Assembly (NCBI GenBank): GCA_017304945.1
Contig: JAFKLG010000113.1
Location: 1-34,508, forward strand
DNA length: 34,508 nt
Source: Rhodospirillales bacterium
Lineage (GTDB): Bacteria > Pseudomonadota > Alphaproteobacteria > Acetobacterales > Acetobacteraceae
Direction of reading: 5' to 3'
The translations under genes were made by a program, and so were the position numbers. Numbering within the stretch: position 1 is the stretch's first letter; every line of letters starts with the position of its first letter. A model generated the notes under the pieces. The model ran no database searches. It was not told the origin of the DNA and was given only the letters and a program-made list of their open reading frames with translations. Positions 24,109 to 34,126 of the stretch are shown here, piece by piece.

Positions 24109-24504
24109 ATGGCGAAAGCCGCCACCACCGCACGCCCCCGCCGCAAGGAACGCAAGAACATCACCTCCGGCGTGGCGCATGTGGCCGCGACGTTCAACAA
24201 CACGGTGATCACCATCACCGACGCCCAGGGCAATGCGATCGCCTGGTCGTCGTCCGGCAGCCAGGGCTTCAAGGGCAGCCGCAAGTCGACGCCGTACGCC
24301 GCGCAGGTGGCTGCCGAGGATGCGGGCCGCAAGGCGCGCGAGCACGGCATGGAGACGCTGGAGATCGAGGTGAGCGGCCCCGGGTCGGGGCGTGAGAGCG
24401 CGCTGCGCGCCCTGCAGGCCGTCGGTTTCGCGGTCTCCGCGATCCGCGACATGACGCCGATTCCGCACAACGGCTGCCGCCCTCGCAAGCGCCGCCGCGT
24501 CTGA
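24109..24504 (+). CDS. rpsK: 30S ribosomal protein S11
   Basis: 131-residue S11 of the platform, near the mRNA exit. It has VAHVAATFNNTVITITDAQGNAI-type sequence at about 21-43, GPGSGRESALRALQ, and the universal C-terminus NGCRPRKRRRV. The ATG at 24109 (MAKAATTARPRRKE) is 94 bases after rpsM; an upstream in-frame extension is rejected. As in other alphaproteobacteria, rpsD is not next to it. Confidence 0.97.
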   Translation: MAKAATTARPRRKERKNITSGVAHVAATFNNTVITITDAQGNAIAWSSSGSQGFKGSRKSTPYAAQVAAEDAGRKAREHGMETLEIEVSGPGSGRESALRALQAVGFAVSAIRDMTPIPHNGCRPRKRRRV

Positions 24505-24707
24505 CGACCGCGCCGTCGGCCGGTTGCGCCCGCGATCGGGCGCCGAGGTCGGCGGGGCAGGGGATGCGCGGCTTTGCCGGTCACTCGCCACACGCGGACG
24601 GACGGCAACGCCCGTGGCGGCGAAGCGAGGCCGGGGGCGGGCGAGGCTGAGGCGGGCAGGCGAATGGCGCCGGAGCGCAGGTCGCACACGGTGCAGGTTC
24701 AGGACAG

Positions 24708-24731
24708 GAACCGTCGGCTGTTCAGCGGTTC
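24708..24731 (+). promoter_or_regulatory. Hairpin just upstream of rpoA
   Basis: GAACCG (24708-24713) and CGGTTC (24726-24731) pair around a 12-base loop, 15 bases before the rpoA ATG and next to its AAAGG ribosome-binding site. It could modulate rpoA translation. The remainder of the 242-base rpsK-rpoA gap shows no gene. Confidence 0.35.
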
Positions 24732-24746
24732 GAAAGGTGTAGTTGC

Positions 24747-25778
24747 ATGAGGCAGAGCGCAGTCATCCAGAGAAACTGGCTCTCTCTGATCAAGCCAGAA
24801 AAGCTCGAGATCGAGCCCGGCGCGGATCCCGCGAAGGTCGCGACCATCGTCGCCGAACCGCTGGAGCGCGGCTTCGGCATGACGCTGGGCAACGCGATCC
24901 GTCGCATCCTGCTCTCCTCGCTGCAGGGCGCGGCCGTGACCGCGGTGCAGATCGACGGCGTGCTGCACGAATTCAGCTCGATCCCCGGCGTGCGTGAGGA
25001 CGTCACCGACATCGTGCTGAACGTCAAGCAGCTCGCGCTGCGGATGCACGGCGAAGGTCCGAAGCGGATGACGCTGACCGCGACCGGTCCCGGCGAGGTG
25101 CGCGCCGGCCAGATCTCGGCCGGCCACGATATCGAGATCATGAACCCCGACCTGGTGATCTGCACGCTCGACGACGGCGTGAAGCTGGGCATGGAGTTCA
25201 CGGTCAATCTGGGCAAGGGCTACCAGCCGGCCAGCGTCAACCGTCCGGAAGACGCGCCGATCGGCCTGATCCCGGTCGACAGCATCTACTCCCCGGTCCG
25301 CCGCGTGTCCTACCGCGTCGACCCGACGCGCGTGGGCCAGGTCACCGACTACGATAAGCTGCTGCTGACGGTGGAGACCAACGGTGCGGTGACGCCCGAG
25401 GACGCGGTGGCGCTCGCCGCCCGCATCCTGCAGGACCAGCTCCAGCTCTTCATCAACTTCGACGAGCCGCAGCAGGTTCGCACCGAGGAGCCGCAGGACG
25501 ACCTGCCGTTCAACCGCAACCTGCTGCGCAAGGTCGACGAGCTCGAGCTCTCGGTCCGCAGCGCGAACTGCCTGAAGAACGACAACATCGTCTATATCGG
25601 CGACCTGGTGCAGAAGTCCGAACAGGAAATGCTGCGCACGCCGAATTTCGGGCGCAAGTCGCTGAACGAGATCAAGGAGGTGCTCTCCTCCATGGGGCTC
25701 TCGCTCGGCATGACCGTCGCCGGCTGGCCGCCGGAGAACATCGAAGACCTGGCCAAGCGGCTGGAAGAGCCGTTCTGA
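24747..25778 (+). CDS. rpoA: DNA-directed RNA polymerase subunit alpha
   Basis: 343-residue alpha subunit. The NTD (1 to about 236) drives dimerisation and core assembly, with the RGFGMTLGNAIRR motif at 41-53. A linker (about 237-256) leads to the CTD (257-330), whose VRSANCLKNDNI motif holds R271, the counterpart of E. coli R265 that contacts UP-element DNA and activators. The C-terminal tail beyond 330 is typical of alphaproteobacteria. It is 18 bases before rplQ. Confidence 0.98.
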   Translation: MRQSAVIQRNWLSLIKPEKLEIEPGADPAKVATIVAEPLERGFGMTLGNAIRRILLSSLQGAAVTAVQIDGVLHEFSSIPGVREDVTDIVLNVKQLALRMHGEGPKRMTLTATGPGEVRAGQISAGHDIEIMNPDLVICTLDDGVKLGMEFTVNLGKGYQPASVNRPEDAPIGLIPVDSIYSPVRRVSYRVDPTRVGQVTDYDKLLLTVETNGAVTPEDAVALAARILQDQLQLFINFDEPQQVRTEEPQDDLPFNRNLLRKVDELELSVRSANCLKNDNIVYIGDLVQKSEQEMLRTPNFGRKSLNEIKEVLSSMGLSLGMTVAGWPPENIEDLAKRLEEPF

Positions 25779-25796
25779 GCCGAAGGGGATCACACC

Positions 25797-26222
25797 ATGC
25801 GTCACGGCGTTGCCGGCCGAAAGCTCGGCGTCACCTCCACCCACCGCATCGCCATGTTCCGCAACATGGCGCATGCGCTGATCAAGCACGAGCAGATCAC
25901 CACCACGCTGCCCAAGGCGAAGGAGCTGCGGCCGGTGGTCGAGAAGCTGATCACGCTGGGCAAGAAGGGCGGCCTGGCCAACCGGCGCCGCGCCTATGCC
26001 GAACTGCGTGACGACGTGATCGTCAGCAAGCTGTTCGGCACCCTGGCGGAGCGCTATGCGGGCCGCGCCGGCGGCTACAGCCGCGTGCTGAAGGCCGGCA
26101 TCCGCTACGGCGATGCGGCCGACATGGCGGTGATCGAGCTGGTCGACCGCGATCCGAACGCGAAGGGCCTGGACAGCGGCCCCGTGCAGGAGACCGCGGA
26201 GGAGGAGGAAGCGGCGAGCTGA
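25797..26222 (+). CDS. rplQ: 50S ribosomal protein L17
   Basis: 141-residue L17 close to the tunnel exit. The canonical MRHGVAGRKLGVTSTHRIAMFRNMA N-terminal region (residues 1-25) and a TTLPKAKELRPVVEKLITL stretch are present. The C-terminus ends in an acidic tail (ETAEEEEAAS). Last gene of the ribosomal supercluster, followed 28 bases later by a strong terminator. Confidence 0.98.
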   Translation: MRHGVAGRKLGVTSTHRIAMFRNMAHALIKHEQITTTLPKAKELRPVVEKLITLGKKGGLANRRRAYAELRDDVIVSKLFGTLAERYAGRAGGYSRVLKAGIRYGDAADMAVIELVDRDPNAKGLDSGPVQETAEEEEAAS

Positions 26223-26250
26223 GCCGCTTTCCACTCTGAAGGATGACGAA

Positions 26251-26275
26251 GGGCGGGTGCAGACCCGCCCTTTTT
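26251..26275 (+). terminator. Rho-independent terminator after rplQ
   Basis: GGGCGGGT (26251-26258), loop GCAG, ACCCGCCC (26263-26270), followed directly by TTTTT. A perfect 8-bp GC stem with a T tract, at the expected end of the alpha operon. The clearest terminator in the window. Confidence 0.93.
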
Positions 26276-26402
26276 CGTGTCCGGCGTTCGTGCCGTGGGC
26301 TGCGGCACCTGCGCGCGGGTGATACGACGCTCGAACGGCGCCGCGGATGCCGTCGTTGCGGCAAGCAACAATGAGCCGCCCGTCCGCACGAAGGAGTTGA
26401 CG

Positions 26403-27593
26403 ATGTCCCTGTCCGACGCAGCCGCCTCGGCGCCGACGCGCGGTGATCTGCCGGCCGAGATCCCCTGCGTCGCGCCGGTCGACCCGGACGGAGACTCGGC
26501 AGGGGAGGGTGCTGCCGCGGCGGACCAGTCGGGCCTGCGAATGGTCGCGGTGAACGTCGAGACGGTGCGGGCGATGCGCGCCCGCAAGCTCGCGAAGCTG
26601 CGCTGGCGGGATGCCCCGCCGGAGGCGGCGACGGACGGCGACCCGGTCGACGCGCTGCCCGCGCAAGCGCGGGAAGAGTTCGGCATTCCGGACGACGTGC
26701 CGATATCGGCGCACCAGTATGCAGATGACGTGCGCGGGCTGGTCGAGGCGGACCGGGATGCGCTGATCCTCGACCTGGGCGCCGGGCTGCGCCACGTCTA
26801 CTACGCCAATGTCGTGAACGCCGACATCTTCCGGACCGCGAGCACGGATGTGCTGTGCGTCGGCGAGGAATTGCCGTTCGCGGACGACCAGTTCGACACC
26901 ATCTTCTGCTTCGCGGTGCTGGAGCACACGCTGCGTCCCTGGGACGTGGCGCGGGAGATGTGCCGCGTCCTCAAGCCGGGCGGGACGTTGATCGTCGACT
27001 GGCCGTTCCTCCAGCCGGTGCACGGCTACCCGCATCATTATTACAATGCGACGCCGCAAGGGAATGCCACCCTGCTGGAGCCCTATTGCGACATCCGTTC
27101 GGTCGAGATCGGGACGCACCACCACCCGGCGATCACGACGCGCTGGGTGCTGACCGCGTGGCGGGACGGCCTGCCGCCGGAGGTGGGGGCCCGCTTCGAG
27201 ACGCTGCCGGTGGCCGACCTGATCCGCATGCCGCTCGAGGATCAGTTACAGCAGGAATGGTCCGTGTCGCTGCATCCGACGCTCAAGCGGGCGATCTGCT
27301 CCGGCTCCAAGGTGACCGCGGTGAAGCGGCCCGGTCCGCCCCGGGTCGTGGACAAGGAGCGCGCGCGGCTCGAGCGCGAGATGGCCGCGCTGCGCGAGGG
27401 CATGGAGCAGGAGCGTGCGCGGCGCGACCATGAACTCGCCGAACTGCAGGCCGGCATGGAGGCGGAGCGGGCTCGGCGCGAGCACGAGATCGCCTCGCTC
27501 CGGGTCGGGATGGAGATCATGCGGACCTCCACCTCCTGGCGCGTCACCGCCCCGCTGCGTGGGCTCGCGCGGCTGCTGGGGCGGGGCGGATAA
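26403..27593 (+). CDS. SAM-dependent methyltransferase with coiled-coil tail
   Basis: 396 residues. A Pro/Ala-rich N-terminus leads to a class I methyltransferase fold: motif I ILDLGAGLR (122-130), then LPFADDQFDTIFCFAVLEH (158-175) and a PGG motif (CRVLKPGGTLIV), typical of the Methyltransf_11 group. Residues about 317-372 form a charged coiled coil with 18-residue repeats. The protein ends with TSWRVTAPLRGLARLL, a tail motif common in glycosyltransferases and methyltransferases of surface-polysaccharide clusters, which suggests, without proof, a role there. The ATG at 26403 is chosen for AAGGAG six bases upstream. It stands alone between the L17 terminator and convergent pckA. The substrate is unknown. 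Confidence 0.85.
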   Translation: MSLSDAAASAPTRGDLPAEIPCVAPVDPDGDSAGEGAAAADQSGLRMVAVNVETVRAMRARKLAKLRWRDAPPEAATDGDPVDALPAQAREEFGIPDDVPISAHQYADDVRGLVEADRDALILDLGAGLRHVYYANVVNADIFRTASTDVLCVGEELPFADDQFDTIFCFAVLEHTLRPWDVAREMCRVLKPGGTLIVDWPFLQPVHGYPHHYYNATPQGNATLLEPYCDIRSVEIGTHHHPAITTRWVLTAWRDGLPPEVGARFETLPVADLIRMPLEDQLQQEWSVSLHPTLKRAICSGSKVTAVKRPGPPRVVDKERARLEREMAALREGMEQERARRDHELAELQAGMEAERARREHEIASLRVGMEIMRTSTSWRVTAPLRGLARLLGRGG

Positions 27594-27645
27594 AGCGGCG
27601 ATCGACGGGCGGCCCGGAGGCTGCCGGCGGGTGAATAGGGGACCA

Positions 27646-27676
27646 GCCGCGCGCCGCACCCGAACGGCGCGGCGGC
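27646..27676. terminator. Possible GC-rich hairpin between convergent genes
   Basis: GCCGCGCGCCG (27646-27656) can pair with CGGCGCGGCGGC (27665-27676) with a bulge, in the 93-base gap between the methyltransferase and pckA. There is no T tract on either strand, so any termination role is doubtful. Confidence 0.3.
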
Positions 27677-27686
27677 CGGCTTCCGG

Positions 27687-29315
<1,629 letters not shown>

Positions 29316-29351
29316 CGATGAAGGCTCCTGATGATCGGCCGGCGAGGCCGG

Positions 29352-29398
29352 CGTGCTGTACCAAACTGATTACTAAACGGTAGCACTCCTATTCCATG
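29352..29398. promoter_or_regulatory. AT-richer island between divergent pckA and trpB
   Basis: The only notably AT-rich stretch in the 196-base divergent region. It holds a loose inverted repeat TACC (29359-29362) and GGTA (29379-29382) around AAACTGATTACTAAAC. It is a plausible promoter/operator zone for one or both genes, but I could not assign confident -35/-10 hexamers. Confidence 0.3.
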
Positions 29399-29511
29399 TG
29401 GCGCGGCCATCGTCCAGCCCGACGCGGGGCCGCTGACCGGGGCGTGACCGGCCGCGCAGGCTGGGCTAGAAGCGCCGTTTGCCGCAGGGCGGCGCACAGC
29501 GGAGCGGTGAT

Positions 29512-30753
29512 GTGAACAAGGCGGTTTCTCCCCAAGGGCCTGATGCCGGTCGCAACAGCCTGCGCACCGGCCCGAACGAGCGCGGCCGCTTCGGTGAGTT
29601 CGGCGGCCGGTTCGTGGCCGAGACGCTGATGCCGCTGATCCTGGAGGTCGAACGCGCCTATAACGAGGCGAAGGCGGATCCGGCATTCCAGGCCGACCTC
29701 GACCGGCACATGACGCATTATGTCGGGCGGCCCAGCCCGCTGTGGTTCGCGGAGCGGCTGACGCAGCACCTCGGCGGCGCCAAGGTCTACTTCAAGCGCG
29801 ACGAGCTGAACCACACCGGCAGCCACAAGGCCAACAACTGCATGGGCCAGATCCTGCTGGCGCGGCGGATGGGCAAGACCCGGATCATCGCCGAGACCGG
29901 TGCCGGCCAGCACGGCGTCGCGACCGCCACGATGTGCGCGCTGTTCGGCCTCCCCTGCACCGTCTACATGGGCGCGACCGACGTCGAGCGGCAGGCGCCG
30001 AACGTGTTCCGCATGAAGCTGCTGGGGGCGGAGGTGAAGCCGGTCACCTCGGGCGCCGGCACGCTGAAGGACGCGATGAACGAGGCGCTGCGCGACTGGG
30101 TCGCGAACGTGCGCGACACCTATTACCTGATCGGCACCGTGGCCGGCCCGCACCCCTATCCGATGATGGTGCGCGACTTCCAGTCGGTGATCGGCGAGGA
30201 GGCGAAGCGGCAGATGCAGGAGGCCGAGGGCCGCCTGCCGGATGCCGCGGTCGCCTGCATCGGCGGCGGTTCCAACGCGATGGGGCTGTTCCACCCGTTC
30301 CTCGACGACACCTCGGTGCGGCTGATCGGCGTCGAGGCCGGCGGGCACGGGATCGAGACCGGCCAGCACGCGGCGAGCCTGACCGGCGGCCGGCCCGGCG
30401 TGCTGCACGGCAACCGCACCTATCTGCTGCAGGACGACGACGGCCAGATCATCGAGGCGCATTCGATCAGCGCCGGCCTCGACTACCCCGGCATCGGGCC
30501 GGAGCATTCCTGGCTGCACGACATCAAGCGGGTGGAGTACGTCTCCGCCACCGACCAGGAGGCGCTGGCGGCGTTCCAGCTCTGCACCCGGACCGAGGGC
30601 ATCATCCCCGCGCTCGAGCCCGCGCATGCGCTGGCACACGTCACCAAGCTCGCGCCCACGATGGACAAGGACCAGATCGTCCTGATGAATCTGTGCGGCC
30701 GCGGCGACAAGGACATCTTCACCGTGGCCGGACATCTGGGGGTGAAGCTGTGA
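29512..30753 (+). CDS. trpB: Tryptophan synthase beta chain
   Basis: 413-residue PLP enzyme joining indole and serine to form tryptophan. The PLP lysine is K106 in HTGSHKANN, the catalytic glutamate is E128 in AETGAGQHG, and the phosphate loop is GGGSN (251-255). The GTG at 29512 is preferred because GGAG lies seven bases upstream; a TTG 11 codons earlier is in frame. trpF, often just upstream in alphaproteobacteria, is not here. A repeat-filled gap of 172 bases separates it from trpA. Confidence 0.97.
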   Translation: MNKAVSPQGPDAGRNSLRTGPNERGRFGEFGGRFVAETLMPLILEVERAYNEAKADPAFQADLDRHMTHYVGRPSPLWFAERLTQHLGGAKVYFKRDELNHTGSHKANNCMGQILLARRMGKTRIIAETGAGQHGVATATMCALFGLPCTVYMGATDVERQAPNVFRMKLLGAEVKPVTSGAGTLKDAMNEALRDWVANVRDTYYLIGTVAGPHPYPMMVRDFQSVIGEEAKRQMQEAEGRLPDAAVACIGGGSNAMGLFHPFLDDTSVRLIGVEAGGHGIETGQHAASLTGGRPGVLHGNRTYLLQDDDGQIIEAHSISAGLDYPGIGPEHSWLHDIKRVEYVSATDQEALAAFQLCTRTEGIIPALEPAHALAHVTKLAPTMDKDQIVLMNLCGRGDKDIFTVAGHLGVKL

Positions 30754-30772
30754 TCCCTCCGGATTGCAGGCC

Positions 30773-30888
30773 GGCTCTCCCCCTGCCCGTGCGCGAGGGG
30801 GATGGGGGGAGGGGGCGTCACGCCCTGTCCCCGGGATCCCTCGCACCACCCCCGCCCCCTGACTCCCTCCCGCGCGGGGAGGGGGGAC
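30773..30888. repeat. GC-rich inverted repeat pair between trpB and trpA
   Basis: The left arm (about 30773-30816) and right arm (about 30850-30888, inverted) share a CTCCCCC-GCGCG-AGGGGG palindrome followed by G-rich blocks. It resembles the purine-strand-biased REP elements common in GC-rich alphaproteobacteria, and is distinct from the ATGGCCGG family in this window. Confidence 0.7.
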
Positions 30889-30925
30889 ATTCCGCACGTT
30901 CTTCCTTCACACAGGACCCACGCGC

Positions 30926-31756
30926 ATGAGCCGCATCGCCGCCCGCTTCGCCGACCTGAAGCGTGAGGGACGGGGCGCCCTGATCCCGTTCCTCGAGGCC
31001 TGGGATCCGGACGGCCCGACCTCGCTCGCGCTGCTGCGCGGCATGCCGGGGGCGGGCGCCGACCTGATCGAGATCGGCATGCCGTTCACCGACCCGATGG
31101 CCGACGGGCCGATCGTGCAGGCGGCCGGCAAGCGCGCGCTCGATGCCGGCGTCAAGATGGCCGACGTGTTGGGCATGGTGCGCAGCTTCCGCGCCGAGGA
31201 CGATACGACGCCGATCGTGCTGATGGGCTACCTCAACCCGATCCTGTCCTATGGGCCGGAGCGGTTCTGCCAGGATGCCGCCAAAGTCGGGGTGGACGGG
31301 CTGATCGTCGTCGACCTGCCGACCGAGGAGGCGGACATGCTGCTGCCCTTCGTCACCGCGAACGGGCTCGACTTCATCCGCCTGGTCGCGCCGACCACCG
31401 ACGACGCGCGGCTTTCCCACGTGCTGAGCGGCAGTTCCGGCTTCGTCTATTACGTGGCGATCACCGGCATCACCGGCACGCGCAGCGCCAGCTCCGACGA
31501 CCTTGCCGGAGCGATCCCGCGGGTCCGGCGCGCGACCGATCTGCCGGTGGCGATCGGCTTCGGCGTGCGCACCCCCGCCCAGGCCGCGGAGGCCGTGCGC
31601 ATCGCCGATGCCGCGGTGGTGGGATCGGCCCTGCTCGACACGCTGGCCGCCAATCTCGACGCGCAGGGACGCGCGAAGCCAGGCGCGGTCGACAAGGTGC
31701 TCGATCAGGTGCGTGCCCTCGCCGAGGGTGTCCGCAGCGCGAAGGTGACCGCATGA
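30926..31756 (+). CDS. trpA: Tryptophan synthase alpha chain
   Basis: 276-residue TIM-barrel subunit that cleaves indole-3-glycerol phosphate and channels indole to TrpB. The catalytic E49 (LIEIGMPF) and D60 (DPMADGP) fall at the same numbers as in Salmonella. The GFGVRTPAQA phosphate-binding segment is present near 211. The early beta-strand loop reads FLEAWDPD where most TrpA have a T(A/L)GDP sequence. The stop overlaps the accD ATG by four bases (ATGA). Confidence 0.97.
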   Translation: MSRIAARFADLKREGRGALIPFLEAWDPDGPTSLALLRGMPGAGADLIEIGMPFTDPMADGPIVQAAGKRALDAGVKMADVLGMVRSFRAEDDTTPIVLMGYLNPILSYGPERFCQDAAKVGVDGLIVVDLPTEEADMLLPFVTANGLDFIRLVAPTTDDARLSHVLSGSSGFVYYVAITGITGTRSASSDDLAGAIPRVRRATDLPVAIGFGVRTPAQAAEAVRIADAAVVGSALLDTLAANLDAQGRAKPGAVDKVLDQVRALAEGVRSAKVTA

Positions 31757-32619
31757 GCTGGCTCACGGAATACGTCCGGCCGAAGATCCGCACGCTGTTC
31801 TCGCGGCGGGAGGTGCCGGAGAACCTGTGGCACCAGTGCCCCGCCTGCCAGCAGATGATCTTCCATCGCGACCTGCTCGCGAACCTGAAGGTCTGCACGC
31901 ATTGCGGCCACCACATGCGGGCGACGGTCGCCGAACGCCTCGCCTGGACCTTCGACGAGACCGGCTTCACCCGCATCGAGCTGCCCAAGGTCACCGCCGA
32001 CCCGCTGCGTTTCCGTGACAGCAAGCGCTACTCGGACCGGCTGAAGGAAGCGCGCGAGAAGACTCATGCCGAGGACGCGATCGCGGTCGCGCATGGCACG
32101 ATCGGCGGCGCCAAGACCGTGGTCGCGGTGATGGATTTCGACTTCATCGGTGGCTCGATGGGCGCCGCGGTGGGGGAGGGGCTGGTCGCCGCCGCGCGTC
32201 TCGCGACCCTGCAGGAGGCGCCGCTGGTCGTGTTCACCGCCTCCGGCGGCGCGCGCATGCAGGAGGGCGCGATCAGCCTGATGCAGATGCCGCGCAGCGT
32301 GCTGGCGACGCGGATCGTGAAGGATGCCGGGCTGCCCTACATCGTGGTGCTGACCGATCCCACCACCGGGGGCGTCACCGCCAGCTTCGCCATGCTGGGC
32401 GACATCCAGATCGCCGAACCCGGCGCGCTGATCGGCTTCGCCGGCGCGCGGGTGATCGAGCAGACGGTGCGCGAGAAGCTGCCCGAGGGGTTCCAGCGCG
32501 CCGAATACCTGCTCGAGCACGGCATCATCGACATGGTGGTGAAGCGCACCGAGCTGCGCGCGACGCTGGGCCGGGTGATCGGCCTGCTGCGCAGCAAGGA
32601 GCTGCCGGAGGCGGCATGA
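31753..32619 (+). CDS. accD: Acetyl-CoA carboxylase carboxyltransferase subunit beta
   Basis: 288-residue beta subunit of the carboxyltransferase that makes malonyl-CoA for fatty acid synthesis; it pairs with AccA. An N-terminal four-cysteine zinc ribbon is visible: C29, C32, C48 and C51. The crotonase-like core carries FDFIGGSMGAAVGEG, the oxyanion-forming TASGGARMQEG and a TDPTTGGVTASFA motif. The start is coupled to trpA by ATGA. The trpA-accD-folC order is widespread in alphaproteobacteria. Confidence 0.98.
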   Translation: MSWLTEYVRPKIRTLFSRREVPENLWHQCPACQQMIFHRDLLANLKVCTHCGHHMRATVAERLAWTFDETGFTRIELPKVTADPLRFRDSKRYSDRLKEAREKTHAEDAIAVAHGTIGGAKTVVAVMDFDFIGGSMGAAVGEGLVAAARLATLQEAPLVVFTASGGARMQEGAISLMQMPRSVLATRIVKDAGLPYIVVLTDPTTGGVTASFAMLGDIQIAEPGALIGFAGARVIEQTVREKLPEGFQRAEYLLEHGIIDMVVKRTELRATLGRVIGLLRSKELPEAA

Positions 32620-32645
32620 GTCCGTTCGGCGCCCGCGAGCCTCGG

Positions 32646-32767
32646 GACTGCGTGCGGGCCAGGGCGGCCTCTGGCGCGTCGGATTGCGCGCGGGGCAGGG
32701 CGACCACCCGCGCGCGGGGTAGCGAGGCCAGCGGCGTGCCGCATCGCGCGCATGGTGGCGCGACCCC
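32646..32767. repeat. Degenerate repeat in the accD-folC gap
   Basis: Two related segments of about 60 bases (starting near 32667 and 32727) share GGCG.GT.... TTGCGCGC/ATCGCGCGC and GGCGCGACC-like blocks. They fill the 148-base gap between accD and folC. I see no promoter or gene in it. Confidence 0.4.
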
Positions 32768-34126
32768 GTGAGTGCCCGTATCGAGGGGCTGGTCGCGCGC
32801 CTGCACGGGCTGCACCCGCGGGTGATCGACCTCAGCCTCGAGCGGCTGCAGGCGCTGCTCGACAAGCTGGACAATCCCGAACGCCGCCTGCCGCCCGTGA
32901 TCCATGTCGCCGGCACCAACGGCAAGGGCAGCACCTGCGCCTTCCTGCGCGCGATCGGTGAGGCCGCCGGCTGGCGCGTCCACGTCTACACCTCGCCCCA
33001 TCTGGTGCGGTTCAACGAGCGCATCCGGCTCGCCGGGCACCTGGTCGACGACGCGCGGCTGGGCGATGCGCTCGAACGGCTGGAAGCAGTGAACGCCGGC
33101 GCGCCGATCACCGTGTTCGAGATGATCACCGCGGTCGCCTTCCACCTGTTCGCCGAGACCCCGGCGGAGCTGTGCGTGGTGGAGGTGGGGCTGGGCGGCC
33201 GGTTCGACGCGACCAACGTGATCGCGCCGCCGGTCGCGACCGCGATCACCTCGATCTCCCTCGATCATCGGGAGTTCCTGGGCGACACGCTGACCGCGAT
33301 CGCCGGCGAAAAGGCCGGGATCATGAAGCCGGGCGTGCCGGTCGCGATCGGGCTCCAGCCGGAGGAGGTCCTGGCGGTGCTGATGGCCGAGGCGGCGCGC
33401 ACCGGCGCGCGGCCCTGGTTGCGGGGCGAGGCCTGGGCCATCGCGCCGAGAGGCGCGTCTGGGACCATCGCGCCGCAAGGCGCGTCCGGGACGATCGCGC
33501 CGAGAGGCGCGTCCGGGATCGCGGGAGCGGACGGCGCCGGCGCCTCGGGCCTCCGCTACGAGGACGCCGCCGGCGTGCTCGACCTGCCACCGCCCGCGCT
33601 GATCGGGCCGCACCAGCACGACAATGCAGGCATCGCCATCGCCGCGCTGCGCGCCTCGGGGCTGCGGGTGCCGGACCACGCTTATGCCGAAGGTCTCGCC
33701 CGCGCCGAGTGGCCCGCGCGGATGCAGCGCCTGACCGGCCGCCTCGCGGCGAGGCTGCCCGCCGGCTTCGAACTCTGGCTGGATGGCGGGCACAACCCCG
33801 GCGCCGGCGTGGTGCTGGCGGAGCAGCTTCAGGCCTGGGCGGACCGGCCGGTGCATCTGGTGGTCGGGATGAAGCAGGCGAAGGACACGGCCGCGTTCCT
33901 CGCCCCGCTCTTACCGCTGGCGCGATCCGTGTGGGCGGTGGCGGAACCCGAACAGCACCTCGCATTGCCGGTCGAGGCGATCGTGGCCGCGTCCGGCGGC
34001 ATCGCGCGCCCCGGCCCGCGGATCGCGGATGCCCTCGCCGCCATCGCGGCGGGCGAGGCGCCCGGGCGAGTGCTGATCTGCGGCAGCCTGTACCTGGCCG
34101 GCGAGGTGCTGAAGCTGGAGGCCTGA
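32768..34126 (+). CDS. folC: Folylpolyglutamate synthase / dihydrofolate synthase
   Basis: 452-residue Mur-ligase-family enzyme that adds glutamate to dihydropteroate and folates. The P-loop HVAGTNGKGST spans 46-56, TSPHL lies at 75-79, and EVGLGGRFDATNV and SLDHREFLG (Mg/ligase motifs) follow. The C-terminal domain begins near LDGGHNPGA. GTG start at 32768 with no clear ribosome-binding site. Residues about 224-250 are a three-copy 9-residue insert (IAPRGASGT-like) in a loop that normally precedes the substrate-binding strand, making the protein slightly long. Confidence 0.95.
   Translation: MSARIEGLVARLHGLHPRVIDLSLERLQALLDKLDNPERRLPPVIHVAGTNGKGSTCAFLRAIGEAAGWRVHVYTSPHLVRFNERIRLAGHLVDDARLGDALERLEAVNAGAPITVFEMITAVAFHLFAETPAELCVVEVGLGGRFDATNVIAPPVATAITSISLDHREFLGDTLTAIAGEKAGIMKPGVPVAIGLQPEEVLAVLMAEAARTGARPWLRGEAWAIAPRGASGTIAPQGASGTIAPRGASGIAGADGAGASGLRYEDAAGVLDLPPPALIGPHQHDNAGIAIAALRASGLRVPDHAYAEGLARAEWPARMQRLTGRLAARLPAGFELWLDGGHNPGAGVVLAEQLQAWADRPVHLVVGMKQAKDTAAFLAPLLPLARSVWAVAEPEQHLALPVEAIVAASGGIARPGPRIADALAAIAAGEAPGRVLICGSLYLAGEVLKLEA
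33437..33517. repeat. 27-bp tandem repeat inside folC, three copies
   Basis: Units at 33437, 33464 and 33491, each 27 bases, encode (A/T)IAPRGASG with an R/Q variation. Each unit contains a short hairpin GCGCC-gaga/gcaa-GGCGC. The reading frame is preserved because 27 is divisible by three. Confidence 0.93.

Noticed and set aside
24699..27125. 808-codon minus-strand frame over rpoA, rplQ and the methyltransferase
   Set aside because: It crosses a real terminator and three genes on the other strand; composition is that of an antisense frame.
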